From Ignatzschineria indica (GTDB lineage: Bacteria; Pseudomonadota; Gammaproteobacteria; Cardiobacteriales; Wohlfahrtiimonadaceae), in the NCBI RefSeq assembly GCF_003121925.1, contig NZ_QEWR01000002.1, positions 930,001-994,000 of the forward strand: a stretch of DNA of 64,000 nt, given 5' to 3'. The translations under genes and the position numbers were made by a program. The notes beneath the pieces were generated by a model. That model saw only the letters and a program-made list of their open reading frames with translations. It had not been told where the DNA came from and ran no database searches. Positions 1 to 8,001 of the stretch are shown here, one piece after another. Position 1 is the first letter of the stretch, and each line of letters begins with the position of its first letter.

Positions 1-22
1 ACTACCACTAGAGAAATAAGAC

Positions 23-57
23 AAAAAAAATCCTAAAGTCTCAAATGACCTTAGGAT
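23..57 (-). terminator. Rho-independent terminator after tsdA
   Basis: Arms at 30-40 and 47-57 form an 11-bp stem (one G-U pair when read on the minus strand) around a 6-nt loop. On the minus strand the stem runs into eight T residues, the complement of 23-30. It lies about 125 bp beyond the tsdA stop codon and would end the tsdB-tsdA transcript. Confidence 0.8.
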
Positions 58-183
58 CTTTCTATAATTTTAGATCTATCTAAATCGCTTTTAGCTCACA
101 CCTTTCGATCTATCCCTCAGATCTACTCCCATCGTTATATCAACATAAGATAAAGAGTAAAAGGGAGAAAAGGAAGGGAGAAA

Positions 184-1110
184 TTAGATACCTTGACCTA
201 AAATCTTACCATTCACCTCAACACCGTAGAGATTCACACCATCATTAGCATGATACTTCTCACGAGTCTTCTCTACTGAACCATCAATGATTCGAGGATC
301 TTGGGGGCGTTCATGACTATTCATAAATGCCGCTACATCCCATGCTTCTTGATCAGTTAATGATCCTCCTTTACCTAATGGCATATTTGCCTTGATAAAG
401 TCCGCAGCTGTGTTGATACGATGCATTCCCGCACCCCAGTTGAAAGAGTCAGGACCCCAAAGTGGTGGGAAGACATAGTGATCATCCACTTTCTGGCCTA
501 ATCCATCATTGCCATGGCAGATTGCGCAATTCTCTTTATAGACAATTTCGCCTCGCTCAATGCTATAGCCATCTTTAGGTTGTGGTACTTCTGGGTAACC
601 ACGGCCTGGTAGCGATACCCCTGTTGGCGCCCCTTTTGCTAACCAATAGGAGTAGGTGATCAATGCAGTCATTGCTTCACTATCAGCTGCCGGCGGTGTT
701 CCATTCATACTAAATTCAAAGCATCCTTGAATTCGCTCCGCATAAGTGTTGACCTTATCATTCTTACTACGATAAGCGGGATACATCGTATAAGCACCCC
801 ATAATGGCGCAGCATTAGGCATCTTTCCCTGATCCATGTGGCAGTTAACACAATTCATACCATTACCCACATATTCAGGAACTTGACGTTTTGTATCGAT
901 AAAGATCGCCTGTCCTTTACGAATCATGTCACCAAAAGCATTGTTAGGAATTTCACTATCGCTAGGTGGCTGATGATATGTTTCACCCTCTGCTTTTTTA
1001 GGTGCTTGAGGAAGTTGTGATTGATCTTCCATTGAGACAGGCGCTGTCTGTGCTAAGAGCGCTGGTGAAAAGAGAAGTGCCAGCGTCGATGCTATCAAAA
1101 TCTTTTTCAT
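184..1110 (-). CDS. tsdA: Thiosulfate dehydrogenase / tetrathionate reductase TsdA-like diheme cytochrome c
   Basis: This 308-residue protein has a signal peptide (about residues 1-20, ending ALLAQ) and two haem c sites, CVNCH at 87-91 and CAICH at 195-199. Between them lies RIQGCFEFSMNG with Cys130. In the TsdA family the equivalent cysteine is the rare axial ligand of haem 1, and a Met in an NMP motif (here Met243) serves haem 2. TsdA enzymes interconvert thiosulfate and tetrathionate in the periplasm. The gene starts 3 nt after the stop of the upstream diheme cytochrome, with GGGGAAA as ribosome site, so the two are one operon. Family assignment rests on motifs and on the neighbour. Reaction direction (thiosulfate oxidation or tetrathionate respiration) cannot be read from sequence. 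Confidence 0.8.
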   Translation of the reverse strand: MKKILIASTLALLFSPALLAQTAPVSMEDQSQLPQAPKKAEGETYHQPPSDSEIPNNAFGDMIRKGQAIFIDTKRQVPEYVGNGMNCVNCHMDQGKMPNAAPLWGAYTMYPAYRSKNDKVNTYAERIQGCFEFSMNGTPPAADSEAMTALITYSYWLAKGAPTGVSLPGRGYPEVPQPKDGYSIERGEIVYKENCAICHGNDGLGQKVDDHYVFPPLWGPDSFNWGAGMHRINTAADFIKANMPLGKGGSLTDQEAWDVAAFMNSHERPQDPRIIDGSVEKTREKYHANDGVNLYGVEVNGKILGQGI

Positions 1111-1113
1111 ATC

Positions 1114-1758
1114 TTATTTCCCCACCGTTCCTAAATTTGAAAAATAGGTCGCAACTGCCTGAATCTCATCTTCATTGAGAGAACGCGCAATATGCCCCAT
1201 AAGATCATTCTCATCATTCTTACGAGTTCCATTTTTCCATGCATTCATCTGGTTAATAATGTAGAGCTGACTCTGACCTGCTAATTTAGGGAAAGCATCG
1301 CCAACACCGACACCGGCAGGGCCGTGACAAGCAATACATTCAGGAATATTGCGGCTCCAATCTCCACGAAGTGCTAATTGGCTCCCAACATCTGTCGGTT
1401 GTGTTGAGCGAGGAATATTAGGAACATTAGGTGCCGGTAAGTTCTGCATATAGAGTGCTACTTCTGTAATCTCATCTTCAGAAAGCGCTTTTGCAACACC
1501 ATCCATAACAGGATGTGTGCGGTTCCCCTCCTTAAAATCATTAACCTGCTTTGCAAGATAGACCGCTGATTTTCCAGCAACACTTGGATATCCTGCCGCA
1601 GCTAACCCTTCGCCATTCATGCCATGGCATGTCATACAAGCGATGGCCATTGGGTTTTCACCCCCCTTCATATAGATCTTCTCCCCTTCATCTGCATTGC
1701 TGACAAACGGCAACAGACTTAAGAGAGAGAGATAAGTCATCTTCTTTATAAACTTCAT
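1114..1758 (-). CDS. tsdB: Diheme c4-type cytochrome, likely TsdB partner of TsdA
   Basis: This 214-residue periplasmic cytochrome has a signal peptide (residues 1-22) and two similar cytochrome c domains with CMTCH at 41-45 and CIACH at 141-145, the arrangement of cytochrome c4 and of TsdB. TsdB is the electron carrier that takes electrons from TsdA. Here the gene precedes tsdA with a 3-nt gap, as in known tsdBA operons. Start ATG at 1758 follows GAGGGA at normal spacing. Read alone it would only be called a c4-type cytochrome; the TsdB name rests on the neighbour. Confidence 0.72.
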   Translation of the reverse strand: MKFIKKMTYLSLLSLLPFVSNADEGEKIYMKGGENPMAIACMTCHGMNGEGLAAAGYPSVAGKSAVYLAKQVNDFKEGNRTHPVMDGVAKALSEDEITEVALYMQNLPAPNVPNIPRSTQPTDVGSQLALRGDWSRNIPECIACHGPAGVGVGDAFPKLAGQSQLYIINQMNAWKNGTRKNDENDLMGHIARSLNEDEIQAVATYFSNLGTVGK

Positions 1759-2057
1759 ATTCCCTCTTCTATTTTTGCTCTATAAAATGATCGATATAAC
1801 AGATTTCACCTCTATTTTTCCGGCACTTTTACCTCTATCGACCATCTAACTTTCAACGCTCGATATTAGAGTTGATCTCGAAAAGATAAAAGCAACAGAA
1901 ACCCCTAAAAGGCATAAGAATCTGTTACCACCTCTTTTTATCTCATTTTTATGAGTTTTTTATAATTGATTGATAAGTTTTTTGTTTATCAACTACTTAC
2001 TTATTAACTACTTGTTTAGAAGCTCCCTATTTACAGGCTATCTATCTATGAGATATC

Positions 2058-2102
2058 GCTATAAACAGTGTTGCTATAAACAGAGTTGCTATAAACAAGT
2101 GC
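2058..2102. repeat. 15-bp tandem repeat, 3 copies
   Basis: The unit GCTATAAACAGTGTT is repeated at 2058, 2073 and 2088. The second copy has one change and the third is more divergent. A looser related stretch continues to about 2140. Confidence 0.85.
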
Positions 2103-2248
2103 TGTTATCTAGAGCTATTATCTAGTGTTGTTATAGATACGATTGTGAAGATACTGTAGTGATATCAACCAGATATCTTTGGGATTGAATTCTTACAACT
2201 TAAATCTATCAGTGAACAATATCAATCCACAATTTAACGAATAGATAT

Positions 2249-2292
2249 CTCAATACCAACTCAATACCAATCCAATACTAGCTCAATACCTA
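2249..2292. repeat. 11-bp tandem repeat, 4 copies
   Basis: CTCAATACCAA occurs twice exactly at 2249 and 2260, followed by two diverged copies at 2271 and 2282. It has no coding potential and no dyad symmetry. Confidence 0.85.
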
Positions 2293-2517
2293 ATAAACAC
2301 TTTCTGCATCTAAAATTGCAGCGATCTTTTTTATCATTATAGTTCTCTCTGTTGCACTCTATATCACAACAGAATTCCCTAAGTATTACTGATAGGAATG
2401 CTTTTACAAATATGCTCTTTTACTAAAATATGAGGATCAATCATGAAGATCGATCGTAAATCAGAAAAGATATAATATATTTGTCACAATCCTGATCTCA
2501 ATCATATCAAAAAAAGA

Positions 2518-2552
2518 TAAAAAAGCCTGAATGATCTAATGTCAAACAGGCT
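2518..2552 (-). terminator. Weak hairpin that may terminate the rlmH transcript
   Basis: AGCCTG at 2524-2529 pairs with CAGGCT at 2547-2552 across a 17-nt loop. On the minus strand it is followed by a short T-tract. The stem is short and 240 bp from the rlmH stop, so this is only a candidate. Confidence 0.35.
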
Positions 2553-2789
2553 ATCCTCTTGATATAGGATGCAACTAACTGTTTTACTGCTCAATGTTTT
2601 GTCAAAAACTTAAGAGAATTGACAATTGAATTGATCAATCAATTAAATGATTGCTTTCCAACACTTTTCATCGAGTATCATCAATCTTTATCTACTTCTA
2701 TTACTCTTTAATCGTTCTTTGTAATCGTTTTTTGCAATCGCTCTTCGCGACACTCAAAATGTTAGGCTGAGCCTTAAAACTTACATCAA

Positions 2790-3260
2790 CTACTCTCGAT
2801 GGTAAGGATGATTATTAATAATGCTCCAAGCTCTAAAGAGCTGCTCAGCCACTAATACACGCACCATCGGATGAGGAAGTGTTAACTTAGAGAGCGAAAT
2901 CGACTGTTGAAAAAGCGCCTTAATCTCTGGTGAGAAACCTTCAGGCCCTCCCACTAAAAGTGCCACATCTTGCCCCGATTGCATCCAGGACTCCAAGCGC
3001 TTACTTAGATCCATTGTTGTCATCTCACGACCGACAACATCAAGACCAACGATCAAGGTATTTTTAGGGATCGCCTTTAAGAGCTTCTCCCCTTCCTCTT
3101 TAAGGATACGCTTGACATCAGCATTCTTTTTGCGCACGAGTGCCGGCACTTCAATCAACTTCAACTCAACATCATGACGTAGGCGCCCGGCATACTCTTC
3201 AAACCCCATCTTGACCCAGTTGGGCATATTGCTACCAACAGCAATAAGATAGACAATCAT
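2790..3260 (-). CDS. rlmH: 23S rRNA (pseudouridine1915-N3)-methyltransferase RlmH
   Basis: RlmH is a small SPOUT-fold enzyme that uses S-adenosylmethionine to methylate pseudouridine 1915 of 23S rRNA in assembled ribosomes. The 156-residue protein matches the family length (155 in E. coli). It shows the N-terminal MIVYLIAVG strand, the cofactor loop LLVGGPEG around 101-108 and the conserved C-terminus ending YHRE. It lies 30 nt downstream of rsfS, the usual order. nadD, often ahead of these two genes, is not here. Confidence 0.96.
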   Translation of the reverse strand: MIVYLIAVGSNMPNWVKMGFEEYAGRLRHDVELKLIEVPALVRKKNADVKRILKEEGEKLLKAIPKNTLIVGLDVVGREMTTMDLSKRLESWMQSGQDVALLVGGPEGFSPEIKALFQQSISLSKLTLPHPMVRVLVAEQLFRAWSIINNHPYHRE

Positions 3261-3290
3261 TCTTTCGATTCCTATTTACAAACCCATCTC

Positions 3291-3620
3291 CTATGCATCT
3301 GCGCGCATAAAGATCTTTTCGAGATTATAAAAATCACGTTTCTCTTCTGTTAAGAGATGAAGAACGATATCTCCAAAATCGATTAATACCCAATCAGAAG
3401 CGGCATTGATACCCTCTACACCGATCGGTTTAATTCCCTCTTTGAGCATTACCTCTTCTGCCTTACGCACTAAAGCTTTAAGGTGTGGCCCTGAGTTTGC
3501 AGAGGCGATCACAACCCAATCGGCATAACTCACAAGACCCTCTACATCAAATGCCACAGGATTAATTGCTTTAATCTCATCTAATCCTGTCACTAATTTA
3601 TCTTTCACTTCAGCGATCAT
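3291..3620 (-). CDS. rsfS: Ribosomal silencing factor RsfS
   Basis: RsfS binds ribosomal protein L14 and blocks joining of the 30S and 50S subunits, reducing translation when nutrients are short. The 109-residue frame carries the family core: DWVVIASANS near residue 35, the KPIGVEG stretch, and SDWVLIDFGDIVLHL followed by RDFYNLEKIF at the C-terminus. It forms an operon with rlmH and is divergent from hemL. Confidence 0.95.
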   Translation of the reverse strand: MIAEVKDKLVTGLDEIKAINPVAFDVEGLVSYADWVVIASANSGPHLKALVRKAEEVMLKEGIKPIGVEGINAASDWVLIDFGDIVLHLLTEEKRDFYNLEKIFMRADA

Positions 3621-3671
3621 ACTTATTCCTTCTGATTAATAACTTCCGCTATTGTAGTGAATTTCCGCCTG

Positions 3672-3700
3672 TTGAACAAATAGGAATTTAGTTCCATAAT
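3672..3700 (+). promoter_or_regulatory. Candidate sigma-70 promoter for hemL
   Basis: TTGAAC at 3672-3677 and CATAAT at 3695-3700 are separated by 17 bp, about 50 bp before the hemL start in the divergent rsfS-hemL spacer. Confidence 0.5.
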
Positions 3701-3749
3701 AAAGACTCGCTTATTTGTCACATCTAATCTACTAAAGGGACATCAACTT

Positions 3750-5033
3750 ATGAGTCAATTTGACGAATTATATCGCGACGCACAGAAATATATTCCAGGT
3801 GGCGTCAACTCCCCCGTTCGCGCTTTTAAACAGGTTGGAGGCGCCCCCGTCTTCTTCAAGAAAGGGGAAGGTGCTTATGTCTATGATGAGACAGGCAAAA
3901 AATATATTGACTATGTCGGCTCATGGGGGCCGATGATTGTAGGTCATGCACATCCTGAAGTGATTGAAGCTGTCATGGAGACGGCAAAAAATGGACTCTC
4001 ATTTGGAGCCCCTACTGTTTCAGAGACAGTACTTGCTAAAAAGGTATTAGAGCTTGTTCCTTCGATGGATCAGGTTCGGATGGTCAGCTCAGGAACAGAG
4101 GCGACCATGAGCGCTATTCGCTTGGCAAGAGGCTATACCGGCCGCGATAAAATCGTAAAATTTGAAGGTTGCTACCACGGACATTCTGACTCTCTATTGG
4201 TCAAAGCAGGTTCTGGCCTTCTTACATTTGGAGAGCCCTCTTCTCCTGGTGTTCCTGCTGACTTAACACAACATACCATCGTCATTGAATATAATAACCC
4301 TGAAGCAGTAAAAGAGGCTTTTGAGAAATATGGTGATGAAATTGCTTGTGTCATTGTTGAACCTATTGCCGGCAATATGAACTGTATTCCACCACAACCA
4401 GGTTTTTTAGAGACCATTCGTGAGTGTTGCGACCAACATGGCGCACTCTTTATTATCGATGAAGTGATGACCGGTTTTCGTGTCGATAAACATTCGGCGC
4501 AAGGTCTCTATGGTGTCACCCCCGATCTCTCTACTTTTGGGAAGGTGATTGGTGGCGGCATGCCGGTAGGCGCTTTTGGTGGTAAAAAAGAGATTATGGA
4601 TCATCTCTCCCCAAATGGGGCGGTCTATCAGGCAGGGACACTCTCTGGAAACCCCGTTGCGATGGCAGCAGGTATTAAGACCTTAGAATTGATCTCAAAA
4701 GAGGGCTTCTATGAAGATCTCAAAGCAAAGACTGATTACCTCATCGATGGCATCAAAGCCGTTTTTGCTAAACATCAACGCCCACTCTCGACAAATCATG
4801 TCTGCGGAATGTTTGGCCTCTTCTTCACCAATGATGAAGTCAAGAGCTATGCTGATGCCACAAAATCGGATATCGACTTCTTCCAGAAGTTCTACCACGG
4901 ACTTCTAGAAGAGGGGATCTATCTAGCTCCTAGCGCATTTGAGGCGGGATTCCTCTCTAGCGCACATAGCTATGAGGATCTTGATGAGACAATTGCGGCA
5001 ATGGATCGCGTTCTGACGAAAATGGCTCAATAA
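3750..5033 (+). CDS. hemL: Glutamate-1-semialdehyde 2,1-aminomutase
   Basis: HemL converts glutamate-1-semialdehyde to 5-aminolevulinate, the C5-pathway entry to haem, using PLP or PMP in the cytoplasm. The 427-residue length is typical. Visible landmarks are [16 protein letters not shown] (113-128), the IIDEV motif (235-239) whose Asp contacts the PLP ring, and the PLP-binding Lys265 in [12 protein letters not shown]. Start ATG 3750 follows AAAGGGA. Haem supply fits the several c-type cytochromes nearby, but no other haem gene adjoins it. The last codons and stop are part of a 14-bp tandem repeat (5027-5068). Confidence 0.97.
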   Translation: MSQFDELYRDAQKYIPGGVNSPVRAFKQVGGAPVFFKKGEGAYVYDETGKKYIDYVGSWGPMIVGHAHPEVIEAVMETAKNGLSFGAPTVSETVLAKKVLELVPSMDQVRMVSSGTEATMSAIRLARGYTGRDKIVKFEGCYHGHSDSLLVKAGSGLLTFGEPSSPGVPADLTQHTIVIEYNNPEAVKEAFEKYGDEIACVIVEPIAGNMNCIPPQPGFLETIRECCDQHGALFIIDEVMTGFRVDKHSAQGLYGVTPDLSTFGKVIGGGMPVGAFGGKKEIMDHLSPNGAVYQAGTLSGNPVAMAAGIKTLELISKEGFYEDLKAKTDYLIDGIKAVFAKHQRPLSTNHVCGMFGLFFTNDEVKSYADATKSDIDFFQKFYHGLLEEGIYLAPSAFEAGFLSSAHSYEDLDETIAAMDRVLTKMAQ

Positions 5034-5068
5034 TCATACTTCAATAATCGTGCATCAATAATCATATC
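5027..5068. repeat. 14-bp tandem repeat spanning the hemL stop codon, 3 copies
   Basis: Units begin at 5027, 5041 and 5055, each with TCAATAATC followed by a variable five bases. The first copy contains the last hemL sense codon (CAA) and its TAA stop. The next two copies lie in the 3' flank. Confidence 0.9.
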
Positions 5069-5091
5069 GATTGTGTGACAAGCACTTAAAT

Positions 5092-5147
5092 AGAGATAGA
5101 GTGAAGGAGCGACGCTACTATTAGCTATCGCTCCTCTTTCTATCTCT
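5092..5147 (+). terminator. Long stem-loop after hemL
   Basis: GGAGCGA at 5106-5112 pairs with TCGCTCC at 5128-5134, with an inner GCTA/TAGC helix. An outer helix joins 5092-5099 with 5140-5147. The downstream tract is T-rich but broken by C residues, so termination efficiency is uncertain. Confidence 0.6.
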
Positions 5148-5271
5148 TCCCATAAAATGGGACGTATGAAAGATCGATTCTATTTCGATCGCTATACCTC
5201 TCTAACAAGTAGCTGTTTAAAAAACACCTATCCAACCAATATCTATCCCCTATTGCTCAGAGGCATACTTT

Positions 5272-5940
5272 ATGAAACAACCTAACTGGATCGCCCCCTC
5301 TATCCTCTCCGCCAACTTTGCTAAATTAGGCGAAGAGGTCGATGCTGTTTTAGCTGCGGGCGCTGATATCATCCATTTCGATGTGATGGATAATCATTAT
5401 GTCGAAAATTTAACTTTCGGGCCGATGATCTGTCAGGCTCTTCGAGACTATGGCGTCACTGCTCCTATTGACGTTCATCTAATGGTCTCCCCTGTTGATC
5501 GCATGATTGAGGCATTTGCAAAAGCGGGCGCAACCTATATCACCTTCCATCCCGAAGCATCTCTACATGTCGATCGCTCACTGCAACTTATCAAATCATT
5601 GGGCTGCAAAGCAGGCTTAGTCCTTAATCCAGCTACCCCGATTTCACTGCTCGATCATGTTTGGGAGTATCTCGATATGGTGTTAGTGATGAGCGTTAAC
5701 CCTGGGTTTGGGGGGCAGAAGTTTATTCCTTCAAGCTTAGAAAAATTAAGAACATTACGCGCAATTATTGATGATAAAGGCCTCGATATCCGGCTTGAAG
5801 TTGATGGAGGCGTCAACTTGCATAATATTAAAGAGATCTCAGAAGCAGGTGCAGATACCTTTGTTGCCGGCAGTGCAATCTTTAATAGCGGTACGAGCTA
5901 TCAAGATATTATTGGTAAAATGAAAGCGCAGTTAAAGTAG
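5272..5940 (+). CDS. rpe: Ribulose-phosphate 3-epimerase
   Basis: Rpe interconverts ribulose-5-phosphate and xylulose-5-phosphate in the pentose phosphate pathway. The 222-residue TIM barrel shows the family signatures in order: [14 protein letters not shown] near the N-terminus, the [17 protein letters not shown] metal-binding stretch (residues about 35-52), the DVHLMV His motif, [12 protein letters not shown] phosphate loop, and LEVDGGVN. The ribosome site is modest (AGAGG). A hairpin at 6143-6181 may end this transcript just before the next gene. Confidence 0.96.
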   Translation: MKQPNWIAPSILSANFAKLGEEVDAVLAAGADIIHFDVMDNHYVENLTFGPMICQALRDYGVTAPIDVHLMVSPVDRMIEAFAKAGATYITFHPEASLHVDRSLQLIKSLGCKAGLVLNPATPISLLDHVWEYLDMVLVMSVNPGFGGQKFIPSSLEKLRTLRAIIDDKGLDIRLEVDGGVNLHNIKEISEAGADTFVAGSAIFNSGTSYQDIIGKMKAQLK

Positions 5941-6142
5941 AGCTTTTTAAAAACTTAACAACTTAGCAGGTTAAGAAACTCTCAAAATGTCTAGCGACTA
6001 TTTTATTTTTGCTATTGAATACTATTTCTAAATACTGCTTCACTATTTATCAGTAGTTCATCGATAGCCCAACAATAGCATGAACATGCTAGCAAAGGCT
6101 CTATTAAGCATTCCCAAAGTGTGTGAGGAATCGCTATCTTTA

Positions 6143-6187
6143 CCCCCTCAATATCAGCGTTATCTGAATCTTTTGAGGGGGTTTATT
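6143..6187 (+). terminator. Terminator-like hairpin overlapping the ribosome site of the next gene
   Basis: CCCCCTCAA at 6143-6151 pairs with TTGAGGGGG at 6173-6181, with an inner TCAG/CTGA helix (6154-6157 with 6164-6167). TTTATT follows. It could terminate rpe transcription. The right arm is also the only Shine-Dalgarno sequence (GAGGGGG) for the ATG at 6189, so the hairpin would hide that site. Confidence 0.55.
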
Positions 6188-6188
6188 A

Positions 6189-7277
6189 ATGCTCAAAAAC
6201 TTGATTATTACTGCATTTCAGCAAGAAGCTTCCGACCTACATCTCTCTGCTAATCGCCCTGCTTACCTTCGGAAAGGGGGAAAGCTCCTCCCTTTAACGG
6301 AGAAGAAGATCTCTAAAGAGGCCTTAACTTCGGCGCTTCTCATGATCCTATCAGAGAGAGAGAAAGAGATACTACAACGCACCGGTGCTATCGATTTTGC
6401 TTATACCTTTTATCCTGACAAAAAGAGCGATAACAAGAAGAGTAATTACCAAAAGAGTGATAAAAATAGAAGGGATAGAAGCTCTCCTTACCGCCTCAGA
6501 GGACACTACTTTCAAAATCTTGGTGGATTAACTGCTATCTTTCGCTTAATTCCCGATAAAATTCGAACGCTTCAAGAGATCTATGCCCCACCTATCTGTA
6601 AGCAGCTCCTGCAACAAAAGAGTGGTTTAATTCTTATTACTGGCGCAACAGGTTCGGGCAAATCAACGACGTTAGCAGCGATGATTGAAGCGGTGAATCG
6701 ATCGATGAAGAGGCATATTATCACTATCGAAGATCCTATTGAACAACTCTATTACCCTAAAAAATCACTCATTGAGCAACGAGAGTTACATCGTCATACC
6801 CCTAATTTTGAGAATGCTTTAAAAAATGCACTGCGAGCAGATCCCGATATTATTCTCATCGGAGAGTTACGAGATAAATCCTCCGTTCATCTAGCACTAC
6901 AGGCAGCAGAAACGGGGCATCTTGTCCTCTCGACACTTCACACCAATAGCGCGCCGAAAGCGATCGATCGCCTCTTAAGTTACTATCAAGAATCGGAGCG
7001 GGAGATGGTCCGTATTCAACTATCGGAGACACTCCTCGCCGTCATTGCACAACAATTGATCAATATTGAGCAAAATATCTTTGCACTTTATGAAGTTATG
7101 GTGGTCAATTCCGCGATATCACACCTTATTCGAGAAAATAAATTAGCGCAAATCACTAGTAATATCGAGACGGGGCGTGAAAGTGGAATGCAAACTTACC
7201 GTCAACATCTAGAATTCTTACAAAAAAGTGGTATAATTTCCGACTTGTTAGCCAAAAAGGCACACAATTTACTTTAA
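6189..7277 (+). CDS. PilT/PilU-like type IV pilus retraction ATPase
   Basis: PilT-type hexameric ATPases sit at the inner membrane base of type IV pili and drive retraction. The 362-residue protein has the N-terminal PAS-like domain (DLHLSANRPAYLRKGGKL, residues 16-33) and the secretion-ATPase core: Walker A GATGSGKST (152-160), Asp box ITIEDPIE, Walker B DIILIGELRD (220-229) and His box HLVLSTLHT. Residues about 77-98 are a Lys/Ser/Asn/Asp-rich low-complexity insert between two strands of the N-terminal domain, which I do not expect in the family. Whether it is PilT or PilU cannot be settled here, and no other pilus gene adjoins it. Start ATG 6189 follows GAGGGGG with 7-nt spacing. Confidence 0.85.
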   Translation: MLKNLIITAFQQEASDLHLSANRPAYLRKGGKLLPLTEKKISKEALTSALLMILSEREKEILQRTGAIDFAYTFYPDKKSDNKKSNYQKSDKNRRDRSSPYRLRGHYFQNLGGLTAIFRLIPDKIRTLQEIYAPPICKQLLQQKSGLILITGATGSGKSTTLAAMIEAVNRSMKRHIITIEDPIEQLYYPKKSLIEQRELHRHTPNFENALKNALRADPDIILIGELRDKSSVHLALQAAETGHLVLSTLHTNSAPKAIDRLLSYYQESEREMVRIQLSETLLAVIAQQLINIEQNIFALYEVMVVNSAISHLIRENKLAQITSNIETGRESGMQTYRQHLEFLQKSGIISDLLAKKAHNLL

Positions 7278-7314
7278 TCCCGATATTTCTATGAGTGAAA
7301 GATCACTCCAATTA

Positions 7315-7343
7315 TTGCAATTGGCTCCGCTTTCCTCTATAAT
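7315..7343 (+). promoter_or_regulatory. Strong sigma-70 promoter for rpmB-rpmG
   Basis: TTGCAA at 7315-7320 and a perfect TATAAT at 7338-7343 with 17-bp spacing. It leaves a leader of about 70 nt before rpmB. Confidence 0.8.
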
Positions 7344-7421
7344 TCGTGGGTTCAGTCCGCACAAAGTTTTTCTAGCTGGCGGCCGGGGTTAATATTACAA
7401 TTAAGATCAAGGTTATTAAGC

Positions 7422-7658
7422 ATGAGCAAAGTATGTCAAGTAACTGGGAAAGGGCCAATGTCTGGTAATAACGTTTCCCACGCAAACAATAAAACACGTC
7501 GTCGTTTCCTCCCTAACCTTCAGGTACATCGCCTTTGGGTTGAGAGCGAGAATCGCTTTGTATCTCTTCGTATCTCTCCAGCTGGTCTTCGTACCATCGA
7601 CAAAAAAGGGATTGACGCAGTATTAGCAGACCTTCGCGCTAAAGGCGAAAAAATCTAA
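7422..7658 (+). CDS. rpmB: 50S ribosomal protein L28
   Basis: L28 is a small basic component of the large ribosomal subunit. The 78-residue product begins with the expected SKVCQVTGK stretch followed by [16 protein letters not shown], matching the proteobacterial family in length and order. AAGG lies 9 nt before the ATG. rpmG follows after 10 nt and both share the promoter at 7315 and the terminator at 7847. Confidence 0.98.
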   Translation: MSKVCQVTGKGPMSGNNVSHANNKTRRRFLPNLQVHRLWVESENRFVSLRISPAGLRTIDKKGIDAVLADLRAKGEKI

Positions 7659-7668
7659 GGAGTAGGTC

Positions 7669-7824
7669 ATGAGAGAAAAAGTTAAATTAGTATCTTCAGC
7701 AGGTACCGGTCATTTCTATACGACCACAAAAAACAAACGTACTACAACTGAAAAGTTAGAGTTCAAAAAGTACGATCCAGTAGTTCGTAAACACGTTCTA
7801 TACACTGAAGCCCGCTTAAAATAA
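7669..7824 (+). CDS. rpmG: 50S ribosomal protein L33
   Basis: A 51-codon frame begins [20 protein letters not shown] and ends VLYTEARLK, which is L33. It contains no cysteines, so it is the zinc-free form. Start ATG 7669 is preceded by GGAG at good spacing, 10 nt after the rpmB stop. The rpmB-rpmG pairing is the standard order. It is short enough to be lost by a length cut-off. Confidence 0.97.
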   Translation: MREKVKLVSSAGTGHFYTTTKNKRTTTEKLEFKKYDPVVRKHVLYTEARLK

Positions 7825-7846
7825 TCCAGTATTAACCGGTCTCAGC

Positions 7847-7877
7847 AAAAAACTAGCTTTCGAGCTAGTTTTTTTTG
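7847..7877 (+). terminator. Rho-independent terminator after rpmG
   Basis: AACTAGCT at 7851-7858 and AGCTAGTT at 7863-7870 form an 8-bp stem closed by a TTCG tetraloop. A run of eight T follows. Confidence 0.93.
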
Positions 7878-7928
7878 CTTTAAAGAAAAGGTATTCCCTC
7901 AGTTAGAGGCGACTATAGGTGAAGTTAA

Positions 7929-7937
7929 TGCTATAAT
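7929..7937 (+). promoter_or_regulatory. Extended -10 element upstream of valS
   Basis: TGCTATAAT at 7929-7937 is a perfect extended -10 (TGn plus TATAAT) 65 bp before valS. No good -35 is visible at the right distance, which is normal for extended -10 promoters. Confidence 0.5.
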
Positions 7938-8001
7938 TTTGAGTAATTTTATACGCTTATCAACCTCTTTAGAAAACTTTAAAAAACTTTGGAAACAGTA
8001 G

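Larger units (their letters stand above)
1759..2789. other. 1-kb gene-free, AT-rich spacer
   Basis: No reading frame longer than about 60 codons is present on either strand and all frames are rich in stops. I see no recognisable gene remnant. The spacer holds two short tandem repeat arrays (2058-2102 and 2249-2292) and a weak hairpin near 2524-2552. It is much longer than other spacers here, so a decayed gene is possible but not visible. Confidence 0.7.
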
